The notes beneath the pieces were generated by a model, which searched no databases, was not told the DNA's origin, and saw only the letters and a list, made by a program, of their open reading frames with translations. The position numbers were made by a program, and so were the translations under genes. Below, piece by piece: positions 8,281 through 15,709 of a stretch of DNA of 23,253 nucleotides. The stretch's first letter is position 1; each line of letters begins with the position of its first letter. Origin of the DNA: VRUE01 sp035266685 (GTDB lineage Bacteria; Actinomycetota; Thermoleophilia; Solirubrobacterales; 70-9); NCBI GenBank assembly GCA_035266685.1, contig DATFMX010000017.1, forward strand, positions 1-23,253, written 5' to 3'.

Positions 8281-9635
8281 GTCCGAATCAGGGTGGGAAA
8301 GGGACTGGCAAGGGAGCGGGAGGCAAAGCCTCCGGCCCCGCTGCTGCGCGTCGTCTTGGCCTGCTGGTCTTCGGCGCCGCCTTCGTCGTCCTCTTCGTGG
8401 TCGTCGCGATCGCCGAGGGCATCGGCAGCCCCAGCGTGCCGTCCGGCGACATCGCGCTGGTCGAGAACGTCCCCAGCGAAGTCGGGGAAGTGACGCAGGC
8501 GAGGTTCGACCACGCGCTCGCGCTGGCGGCAAAAAGCGGCGGCGAAAAAAAGGTCCCCAAGCCGGGCAGCGCCAAATACGAAGAACTGAAGGAAGCGGCG
8601 CTCAACTCGCTCTTCGAAGGGATCTGGCTGCAGGGCCAGGGCGAAGAACAGGGGATCGAAGTCAGCGAGAAGGAAGTCGCCGAAGAACTGAAGAAACTGA
8701 AGAAAGAAAGCTTCAAAACCGGGAAGGAATTCAAGGAATTCCTCAAGGAATCCGGCTACAACGCCGCCGACGTCAACGAACGGGTGAAGCTGCAGATCCT
8801 CAGCACGAAACTGCAGGAACAGCTCAAAGAACAGGCGCCGCAGCCGAGCAAGAGCCAGATCGAAAGCTATTACGAGGCGGCGAAGGCAACCCAGTTCACG
8901 CAGAAACCGACGCGGACCGTGCGCGTGGTCGTCAACAAACAGAAGAAGAAGGTCGAAGAAGCGCTGAAGGCGCTGCAGAAAGACGACTCGGCGAAGAACT
9001 GGAAAAAGGTCGCCAAGAAGTACTCCGAAGACCCGACCTCGAAAGAAAACGGCGGCCTCAAAGAAGGCGTCCAGGAAGGCATCGAAGAAGAACCGCTGGG
9101 CGCCGACATCTTCGGCGCTGAAGAAGGCCAGGTGATCGGCCCGGTCAAGACCAAAGCCGGCTACACGATCTTCGAGGTCGAGAACAGCACGCCGGAAAAA
9201 GTCCAGGGACTGAAAGAAGTCGAAAGCCAGATCCAGGCCACGCTGGCGCAGCGCGAAGAACAGGAATACTTCGCCGGTTTCGTCGAAGCCTTCAGCAGCA
9301 GGTGGACGCAGCGGACGCACTGTGCCTCGGGCTACGTGACCGAACGCTGCGCCAACTACAAGAGCAGCGGCCACCCCAAAACGGCGCCGGAAGCGTGCTA
9401 CGAAGCGAATCCCAAAACCCCGGCGGAAGAAGGGTGCCCGGCGCCGGTCAACCAGCTCGTGCCGGCGCTGCCCGGCAGCGTGACGCCGCTGGAACCGAAA
9501 GGCAAACCGCTGGCCCAGCGCCCGCATCCCGCCGGCGAAGAAAAAGAAGAAGAAGCGGCTCCGTTCAACCTCGAAAACCTTCCCGAAGGCACGGCGCCTG
9601 CGCCCGAAGAAGCGCCTCCCCCCGAAGGCGAATAG
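8277..9635 (+). CDS. Membrane-anchored parvulin-type peptidyl-prolyl isomerase (SurA/PrsA-like foldase)
   Basis: The 452-residue protein assists folding of exported proteins outside the membrane. A short Gly/Lys-rich cytoplasmic N-terminus precedes one membrane helix at about 25-48 (LGLLVFGAAFVVLFVVVAIA). A SurA-N-like helical region follows at about 55-205 (EVAEELKKLKKES, FLKESGYNAADV). A PpiC/rotamase domain lies at about 211-308 (VRVVVNK, AKKYSEDPTSKENGGLKEG, EGQVIGPVKTKAGYTIFEV). The C-terminal tail has four cysteines (HCASGY, ERCAN, EACYE, EGCPAP) and ends Pro/Glu-rich. The start is GTG at 8277 overlapping the mfd stop; no ATG precedes it in frame nearby. The gene differs from its neighbours in using GAA and AAA heavily for Glu and Lys. 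The fold assignment is solid; clients are unknown. Confidence 0.88.
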   Translation: MSPNQGGKGTGKGAGGKASGPAAARRLGLLVFGAAFVVLFVVVAIAEGIGSPSVPSGDIALVENVPSEVGEVTQARFDHALALAAKSGGEKKVPKPGSAKYEELKEAALNSLFEGIWLQGQGEEQGIEVSEKEVAEELKKLKKESFKTGKEFKEFLKESGYNAADVNERVKLQILSTKLQEQLKEQAPQPSKSQIESYYEAAKATQFTQKPTRTVRVVVNKQKKKVEEALKALQKDDSAKNWKKVAKKYSEDPTSKENGGLKEGVQEGIEEEPLGADIFGAEEGQVIGPVKTKAGYTIFEVENSTPEKVQGLKEVESQIQATLAQREEQEYFAGFVEAFSSRWTQRTHCASGYVTERCANYKSSGHPKTAPEACYEANPKTPAEEGCPAPVNQLVPALPGSVTPLEPKGKPLAQRPHPAGEEKEEEAAPFNLENLPEGTAPAPEEAPPPEGE

Positions 9636-9650
9636 CCGCGGATGACGCGC

Positions 9651-9656
9651 TAGACT
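9651..9656 (+). promoter_or_regulatory. -10 hexamer for enolase
   Basis: TAGACT ends nine bases before the GTG start at 9666 and lies after the stop of the foldase gene, giving enolase its own near-leaderless promoter. The same hexamer and the same nine-base spacing occur before the minus-strand gene starting at 14712. Confidence 0.5.
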
Positions 9657-9665
9657 GGCGCGCCC

Positions 9666-10961
<1,296 letters not shown>

Positions 10962-10978
10962 ATGAAGGAATGCGGCGC

Positions 10979-10997
10979 CCGGCAGCGTAGCTGCCGG
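10979..10997. promoter_or_regulatory. Hairpin abutting the divIC start codon
   Basis: CCGGCAGC (10979-10986) and GCTGCCGG (10990-10997) form a perfect 8 bp stem with a 3-base loop, ending one base before the ATG at 10999. It occupies the place where a ribosome-binding site would be. It could be a weak terminator for eno or a translational brake; the sequence alone cannot decide. Confidence 0.45.
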
Positions 10998-10998
10998 T

Positions 10999-11379
10999 AT
11001 GGCGACCCGTTCACGGCCGGCGCGCAGGACCGCTTCGAAAGCGAAACGACGTCCAGCCGCCCGTCGCAAGCCAGGTCCGCGTCGCGGCGGCAGTCGCATC
11101 CGTTGGGACCGCGTGGGGCGGATCGCGCTGACCCTGGTCCTCGCCGCGGTTCTCTACTCCTATCTCAACCCGGCGATCGACTTCGTCAAGACCTATACGG
11201 CGACGACCTCGGCGAAAGCCGAGCTGCACGACATGCTGCGCGAAAACAAGCGCCTGCACCGCCGCGTCCAGACGGCCGACGACCCGATGGTGATCGAGCG
11301 CAAGGCGCGCGCTCAGGGGATGGTCGCCGAAGGGGAGACGCCGATCGTCGTCCACGATCTCGGCGGCGGTCAGGGCTAG
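10999..11379 (+). CDS. DivIC/FtsB-family septum formation protein
   Basis: The 126-residue bitopic protein is probably part of the FtsQ-FtsB-FtsL divisome subcomplex. It has a very basic cytoplasmic N-terminus of about 38 residues (ARRTASKAKRRPAARRKPG), one membrane helix at about 41-62 (IALTLVLAAVLYSYLNP), an extracytoplasmic coiled coil at about 68-95 (SAKAELHDMLRENKRLHRRV) and the DP-x-x-IE-x-KAR-x-x-GM motif characteristic of DivIC/FtsB. Its place right after enolase is conserved in many bacteria. ATG 10999 is the first possible start in this frame after the upstream stop. In mycobacteria the next genes are DUF501 and ppx; here a large membrane protein follows. Confidence 0.88.
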   Translation: MATRSRPARRTASKAKRRPAARRKPGPRRGGSRIRWDRVGRIALTLVLAAVLYSYLNPAIDFVKTYTATTSAKAELHDMLRENKRLHRRVQTADDPMVIERKARAQGMVAEGETPIVVHDLGGGQG

Positions 11380-11400
11380 CGACCCTCCTCGGAGGCACCG

Positions 11401-13773
11401 GTGGTTAGCGCCGGCTCCTACGTCCTCAGCGCTGCCCTGCTGGCCGTCCTGGTCCTCTCCCTGGGGTTCTCGGCTGTCGGCCTGCGGCGCTGGCTGATGC
11501 CGGAGTGGGAGGGGGCTCCGGCTCGCCTCGTAGAGACGATCGTCGGCGTTGCGCTGCTGATATGGCTGAGCGAGCTTCTGGGCGTCGTCAATTTGCTCTA
11601 TGCCGGGGCATTGGTTGCTGCGGCCGTATTTCTGGCGGCAGCGGTCGTTTTCGGCCCGCGGGTCCTGTCGCGGCGAGGGGGTGCCGGAGCGGCCCTGGAT
11701 TTTTCGCCAGGGGAGGGCACGGCCGTCCGAGGTCCAGGGTGGGGCGAAAAAGAGGACGCCGGGCCCCTCCGGCACCCCCTCGCCACGCCACCCGCGGGAG
11801 AGGCGTTTTCTGCGCGGGCTCGGGCGTGGCTACCGCAGTTCGTGGCGGTGGGCGTGGTCGCACTCGTGTTTGCGCATTGGGGGCTCACCGCCAAAGACGC
11901 GCTGAGCCGAGGCATTTTCAACTTCGATTCGCTCTGGTACCACCTGCCGTTCGCGGTGGAAATGGCGCATAGCCACTCGGTGACGGGGATCCACTACACC
12001 GAGACGGTCTTCACGAACTGGTTCTACCCGCAGAACTCCGAGCTCCTGCACTCCGTGGGGATCCTGGTTACGGGGCGAGACGCGCTGAGCCTGTTCCTCA
12101 ACTTCGGCTGGCTAGCTCTCGCTTTCCTGGCTGCCTGGTGCATCGGCCGCCCCTACGGCCGCGGCCCTCTAGCCGTCGTCGCAGCTGGAGTCCTGCTCGA
12201 GTGCCACACGCTCGTAGTGCGAGAGCCGGGAGCCGCTAAGAACGATTTGATGGCAGCAGCTCTGCTCCTTGCGGCCATCGCGATTCTCGTCAATGCTGGG
12301 AGGAAGCCTGGTTGGCCGCTCGCCGTTGCTGGGCTTGCGACTGGGATGGCTGTGGGCACCAAGTCCACGGCCCTCGCCATGGCAGCCATGCTGACGCTCG
12401 CGGTCATCGTGCTGGCGCCCACGGGTCGCCGCTGGGCTGCCGCCGGCTGGTGGTTCGCGGCGGGCCTCGCGGGTGGGGGGTACTGGTACCTGCGCAACCT
12501 GATCGTCAGCGGCAACCCGCTGCCCCAGCTGGAGCATCTAGGGCCGATCTCGCTGCCGCACCCCGATCGCCTGCAGGAAGGCCGCCCCGACTTCAGCATC
12601 GCCCACTACGCCACCGACACGGGCGTCTGGCGCGACTACTTCGAGCCCGGTCTCCACCAGGCTTTCGGCGCCCTCTGGCCCGTCGTCATCGTCGCCGCCC
12701 TCGTGGGCGCTCTCCTGGCCGTCCTCTGGGGCCGCCCCAAGGTCCTCCGCTGGATGGGCGCCGTAGCCCTGGTCGGCATGGTCGCCTACGTCTTTACGCC
12801 CCTGAGTGCTGCCGGAGCTGATGGCGCACCCACGGGTTTCGGCATCAACATTCGCTATGCGATCCCGGCTTTGCTGCTCGGTCTCGCGTTGCTGCCCGTG
12901 GCTTCCGCGGGTGGCGTGGGGTGGGGGTCACGGCGGGGCGCGGCGTTAATTTTTCGCCCTTCAGACTCCGCAGGGACCGCCGCCGGCGCCCCGCGCGAAA
13001 AATCCAGCGCCACGACGGGACCCCCACCCCACGACAGGACCCGCGGTCGAGACGCATGGTCCCTATGGGACTGGTGCCTCCTCGGGGGCTTGCTCGTGCT
13101 ACTGGTGGTCACCAACCGCTCCGACGCCGCCCTGCGCGACCCGGACCGGCTGTTCGCCTGGCTGATCGCCCTCCTGGCGGTGCTGATCCCGGCCGCCCTG
13201 CTCTTCGCCCGCCGCCGCGGCGTCCCTCGCGGCGCGGTGATCGGCGGCTTCGCCGCGCTGGGCCTCGCGGCGCTCGCGATCGGCTATCCGGTCCAGCGCG
13301 ACTACCTGCGCGACCGCTACGTCAACGCCAACCAGGCGACGAGCATTCCCGGGATGCACCTCGACTCCGCCTATCGCTGGGCCCGCAACGTCCACGACGC
13401 GCGCATCGGCCTGGCCGGCACCACCGCCGGCTTCCTCGGGTACGGCTTCTACGGCACGGACCTCTCGAACCGTGTCCGCTACCTCGGCGCCAAGGGCCCG
13501 CACGGCGCCTTCAATGCGATCCAGACCTGCGCCGGCTTCCGCGCCGCGGTGGACGACGCCGAACTCGATTACCTCGTCACCACGCCGTTCCTCAACTTCC
13601 TCGAACCCGGCAACCCGGTCCCCTCGCCGGAGGCCCGCTGGCTGCGCGGCGAGCCCGCGGCGAGGCCGATCCAGCGCAGCGGCCCGGTCACCGTCTGGCG
13701 CATCGACGGCCGCCTTGACCCCACCACCTGCGGCCCCGCCAACGCCCCGCTCGACGAAATCCCCAACTCCTAG
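11401..13773 (+). CDS. Large polytopic GT-C-like glycosyltransferase or related membrane protein
   Basis: The 790-residue protein has roughly a dozen hydrophobic helices and resembles family 39/83-type lipid-linked sugar transferases. The first extracytoplasmic loop carries NFDSLWYHLPFA near residues 174-186, where GT-C enzymes keep acidic catalytic residues. NDLMAAALLL near 281 and later TM helices follow, then a C-terminal soluble domain from about 640. GTG at 11401 has GGAGG five bases upstream. Residues about 85-133 and 502-549 are low-complexity inserts encoded by two copies of one palindromic element, both between membrane helices. Codon use in about 11500-12450 is looser and less GC-rich than in the neighbours. 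The sugar substrate is unknown; the GT-C assignment is moderately supported. Confidence 0.7.
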   Translation: MVSAGSYVLSAALLAVLVLSLGFSAVGLRRWLMPEWEGAPARLVETIVGVALLIWLSELLGVVNLLYAGALVAAAVFLAAAVVFGPRVLSRRGGAGAALDFSPGEGTAVRGPGWGEKEDAGPLRHPLATPPAGEAFSARARAWLPQFVAVGVVALVFAHWGLTAKDALSRGIFNFDSLWYHLPFAVEMAHSHSVTGIHYTETVFTNWFYPQNSELLHSVGILVTGRDALSLFLNFGWLALAFLAAWCIGRPYGRGPLAVVAAGVLLECHTLVVREPGAAKNDLMAAALLLAAIAILVNAGRKPGWPLAVAGLATGMAVGTKSTALAMAAMLTLAVIVLAPTGRRWAAAGWWFAAGLAGGGYWYLRNLIVSGNPLPQLEHLGPISLPHPDRLQEGRPDFSIAHYATDTGVWRDYFEPGLHQAFGALWPVVIVAALVGALLAVLWGRPKVLRWMGAVALVGMVAYVFTPLSAAGADGAPTGFGINIRYAIPALLLGLALLPVASAGGVGWGSRRGAALIFRPSDSAGTAAGAPREKSSATTGPPPHDRTRGRDAWSLWDWCLLGGLLVLLVVTNRSDAALRDPDRLFAWLIALLAVLIPAALLFARRRGVPRGAVIGGFAALGLAALAIGYPVQRDYLRDRYVNANQATSIPGMHLDSAYRWARNVHDARIGLAGTTAGFLGYGFYGTDLSNRVRYLGAKGPHGAFNAIQTCAGFRAAVDDAELDYLVTTPFLNFLEPGNPVPSPEARWLRGEPAARPIQRSGPVTVWRIDGRLDPTTCGPANAPLDEIPNS
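11655..11798 (-). repeat. Palindromic element, copy 1, in frame in the GT-C-like gene
   Basis: This 144-base element has end repeats CCCGCGGGT (11655-11663) and ACCCGCGGG (11790-11798). It has perfect 18 bp inner arms at 11672-11689 and 11767-11784. A central inverted pair is TTTTTCGCC (11700-11708) with GGCGAAAAA (11743-11751). Copy 2 at 12905-13046 is in the opposite orientation. It encodes 48 residues without a stop. Confidence 0.8.
12905..13046 (+). repeat. Palindromic element, copy 2, in frame in the GT-C-like gene
   Basis: This 142-base element has ends CCGCGGGT (12905-12912) and ACCCGCGG (13039-13046). It has perfect 12 bp inner arms GGGGTGGGGGTC (12918-12929) and GACCCCCACCCC (13019-13030). 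A central pair is ATTTTTCGC (12949-12957) with GCGAAAAAT (12995-13003). The first 50 or so bases align almost without gaps to the reverse complement of copy 1. The other end also matches, with CCGCGGGTCCTGTCG shared. Confidence 0.8.
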
Positions 13774-13778
13774 CTCGC

Positions 13779-13784
13779 TACCCT
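13779..13784 (+). promoter_or_regulatory. -10 hexamer, leaderless start at 13792
   Basis: TACCCT is followed by seven bases and the ATG at 13792, the same geometry as mfd. Confidence 0.5.
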
Positions 13785-13791
13785 GAGGCGC

Positions 13792-14115
13792 ATGGGCTAT
13801 CCGCTCGAGAACGCGCTGTTTCAGTGGGAGGAGGGGCTGCGCGCTCTGCGGGCGATCGAGGGGTCGCGGGAGCGGCGGCTCGCCGATCGGGTCGTGGCGG
13901 CGATCCAGGACGAGCTGCGGCGGCGGATCGGACCGACGTTCTCGGCCGCGGAGCTCGCCGAGCTCTACGGCAGGGGCACCGACTGGTGCGGCCAGGTGGC
14001 GACCGACGTCGCGCCCGGTCTCGAAACCGACGGCCAGGGGCTCGCCGACGCCGCCTTCTGGCTATACCTCCGAGGCGCCACCGACTTTGCCGGCGGGCGC
14101 CAGCTAATCGTCTGA
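13792..14115 (+). CDS. Hypothetical protein, 107 aa
   Basis: This small soluble protein is predicted largely helical. It starts MGYPLENALFQWEEGLRALRA and contains VVAAIQDELRRRIGPTF, AELAELYGRGTDW and a C-terminal AAFWLYLRGATDF. I recognise no domain. Coding is supported by GC-rich third positions, a -10 hexamer seven bases before the ATG, and clean spacing after the preceding gene. Its last 12 bases overlap the end of the convergent gene on the minus strand. Confidence 0.75.
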   Translation: MGYPLENALFQWEEGLRALRAIEGSRERRLADRVVAAIQDELRRRIGPTFSAAELAELYGRGTDWCGQVATDVAPGLETDGQGLADAAFWLYLRGATDFAGGRQLIV

Positions 14116-14712
14116 GTCGTCTTCGCCGCTGGAGCCGTCGTCGCCGGCGCGGCGGATGACTATCTGGTCGGCGTCGATGCGGACGCTGACTTCGCGCTTG
14201 CCGGCCCAGTGCTCGGTGTAGACGGGGTTGTCCTTGACGCCGGCATCAAGCCAGAGGCCGTAGCCGTCGCGCTCGCCGTGGTCGAAGGTCGCCTCGATCT
14301 CTTTGCGACGGCCACGCCCGCCGCGCCTGCCGCGCCGGCGGCGGCGTTTGGGCCGCGAGCCCTCGCCTTCCTCCTCGTCGGCTTTGCGGCCTTTGGCTTT
14401 GCCTTTGCGAGCGGGTTTCTCGCTCTTGCCCTCGTCCTCGTCCTCTTCGTCCTCTTCGGCCTGCTCTTCCTGCAGCTCCTCCTCGGCTTCCTCTTCGGCC
14501 GTCGCGGCCTCGACCTCGGCCTCGATCTCGTCGCGCAGGTCGACGTCGGCCGAGGCGTCCTCGCCGTCGGCGTTCAGGTCGTGCTGCTTGCGGAACTCGC
14601 GCAGCTCCGAGGCGGAGACCTCAAGCTGGTGGGCGATCCAGGCGTCCGTGCGACCCTGGCGCACCCAGGCGCGGATCTGGTTGAGCTGCGGCTTCAGTGA
14701 GCGTCGTGCCAT
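14104..14712 (-). CDS. Hypothetical protein: N-terminal HTH-like segment, acidic linker, Arg-rich stretch, C-terminal domain
   Basis: The 202-residue protein has four parts. Residues 1-46 look like a short helix-turn-helix (LNQIRAWVRQGRTDAWIAHQLEVSASELREF). Residues about 49-95 are extremely acidic. Residues about 96-138 are basic, with a run of arginines around RPKRRRRRGRRGGRGRRK. Residues about 139-190 form a compact domain (FDHGERDGYGLWLDAGVKDNPVYTEHWAG, then VSVRIDADQIVIRR), followed by an acidic tail. A nucleic-acid-binding role is plausible from the charge pattern but unproven. The ATG at 14712 follows a TAGACT -10 box by nine bases. Confidence 0.78.
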   Translation of the reverse strand: MARRSLKPQLNQIRAWVRQGRTDAWIAHQLEVSASELREFRKQHDLNADGEDASADVDLRDEIEAEVEAATAEEEAEEELQEEQAEEDEEDEDEGKSEKPARKGKAKGRKADEEEGEGSRPKRRRRRGRRGGRGRRKEIEATFDHGERDGYGLWLDAGVKDNPVYTEHWAGKREVSVRIDADQIVIRRAGDDGSSGEDDSDD

Positions 14713-14721
14713 CGGCGCGCG

Positions 14722-14727
14722 AGTCTA
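14722..14727 (-). promoter_or_regulatory. -10 hexamer for the minus-strand gene at 14712
   Basis: Read on the minus strand this is TAGACT, nine bases before the ATG, within AATAGACTCGCGCGCCG. It closely resembles the enolase promoter. Confidence 0.45.
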
Positions 14728-14768
14728 TTCAACCTGGAGCGTTCGCTGAGTCACGGGGGCGGTGGCGC

Positions 14769-15008
14769 TCAGGCCATCAGGAAGGAGAGGGCCTCGAACA
14801 TCGAGACGACGACGACGATCACGGTTGCGGTCAGGCAGGCGGCCAGCACGCTGAAGCGGACCTTGCCCTGCTGCTCGTTGCGCGTCATGCGGCGCTCGCG
14901 CGAGCGGTTGGCCGCGCGGCGGCGCAGCTGCTCGCGCCGGTGGCGCTCCAAGGTCGTCTCCTGCTCGAAGGCGACCTCGAACTGGTTGATGCTCTGGCGC
15001 ATTTTCAT
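14769..15008 (-). CDS. Small tail-anchored membrane protein, 79 aa
   Basis: The product starts MKMRQSINQFEVAFEQETTL. It continues as a strongly basic helix (ERHRREQLRRRAANRSRERR) and ends in one hydrophobic segment of about 25 residues (FSVLAACLTATVIVVVVSMF), so it is probably a C-terminally anchored cytoplasmic protein. No known domain is recognised. The frame is open to an ATG at 15068, but the extra 20 residues (including CYGPRPRPQDAP) look non-coding and contain a possible -10 (TACGGT), so I prefer the ATG at 15008. Confidence 0.68.
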   Translation of the reverse strand: MKMRQSINQFEVAFEQETTLERHRREQLRRRAANRSRERRMTRNEQQGKVRFSVLAACLTATVIVVVVSMFEALSFLMA

Positions 15009-15124
15009 GGCGGGGGCGTCCTGGGGACGCGGACGCGGACCGTAGCAGAGCTGCATGAGCGATTGCACGCCTAATGCTCATCCTGCGCCCATGGAACGTG
15101 ACGACAATCACGATCGTCGGCGAC

Positions 15125-15667
15125 TCAGCAGGCGCCCCAGAGCCCGCGCCCAGCGCGCGCCGCGGCAACGGCAAGACGTTCGAAGCGCGCCGCGAAGCGG
15201 TCGTTGGGCGGGATCGTCAACGGCCGCGCGAGCCCCCGCCGCGCCAGCTCCGCGTTGAAGAGGCGTCCGCGGCGCATCCGACCTTTTCCACCCTGGGGTG
15301 TGGTGAAAGTCGGATGCGCGAGATACACATAGGCCAGCAGCCGCCCGTAGACGTCGCGCCGCTCGACCCCGAAGACGAGCCGCACGCGCCGCCCGGTCAG
15401 CCGCCGTTTCGTGAAGTGCGACGCCCGCTCGCCGAAGCACTGCACCGGTGTGTCCGGCTTGACCGTCTCCGGCGTATCGATGCCGATCAGCCGCACATCC
15501 TCGTCGCGCCCGCCGATCCGCGCTTCGATCGTGTCCCCGTCGATCACCCGCACGACCCGCGCCATCGCTTCGGCCGGCACCCTTTCAAGCTCTCCCTCCC
15601 AAGGCCGCAACACCACAAGGGCAACCGCGACGAATAGGACGACGCTGCCGATCCAGTGCCGCTGCAT
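15125..15667 (-). CDS. Exported or anchored thermonuclease-like (SNase family) nuclease
   Basis: The 180-residue protein has a signal anchor at about 6-21 (IGSVVLFVAVALVVL) and a staphylococcal-nuclease OB fold. Key residues are visible: VIDGDT with Asp43, VRLIGIDTPE with Arg59, Asp64 and Glu67, and DVYGR with Arg109. These are the calcium ligands and the catalytic Arg/Glu/Arg set, so it should be an active extracellular or surface Ca2+-dependent nuclease. Residues about 117-133 (HPTFTTPQGGKGRMRRG) interrupt the usual YLADGRLFNAEL turn and are encoded by a DNA hairpin. It lies 42 bases after the aldolase stop on the same strand, so co-transcription is likely. The start and its AGGGGG sequence lie inside another hairpin. 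Confidence 0.88.
   Translation of the reverse strand: MQRHWIGSVVLFVAVALVVLRPWEGELERVPAEAMARVVRVIDGDTIEARIGGRDEDVRLIGIDTPETVKPDTPVQCFGERASHFTKRRLTGRRVRLVFGVERRDVYGRLLAYVYLAHPTFTTPQGGKGRMRRGRLFNAELARRGLARPLTIPPNDRFAARFERLAVAAARAGRGLWGAC
15272..15319 (-). repeat. 48-base palindromic insert in the nuclease gene
   Basis: GCGCATCCGAC (15272-15282) pairs perfectly with GTCGGATGCGC (15309-15319). The interior continues the hairpin imperfectly (TTTTCCACCC with GGTGTGGTGAAA). It is a multiple of three and adds about 16 residues to a conserved loop of the nuclease. No second full copy is seen in this window. Confidence 0.65.
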
Positions 15668-15690
15668 GCCCCCTAAGAGGCCGCAGCGGC
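15658..15690 (-). promoter_or_regulatory. Hairpin enclosing the nuclease start codon
   Basis: GCCGCTGC (15658-15665) and GCAGCGGC (15683-15690) form a perfect 8 bp stem. Its 17-base loop holds the ATG and the AGGGGG that would bind the ribosome. It could limit nuclease translation or end aldolase mRNA; both are inference. Confidence 0.4.
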
Positions 15691-15709
15691 TGTTTCTCTC
15701 CCCCCGCGC

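Noticed and set aside
5167..8532. Very long minus-strand open frame opposite mfd
   Set aside because: It mirrors the mfd codons, giving a His/Arg/Leu-rich product with no recognisable domain; mfd on the plus strand is unmistakable.
11655..13046. The GT-C-like gene as a pseudogene broken by insertions
   Set aside because: Both inserts keep the frame open and flanking membrane helices and the C-terminal domain continue in phase.
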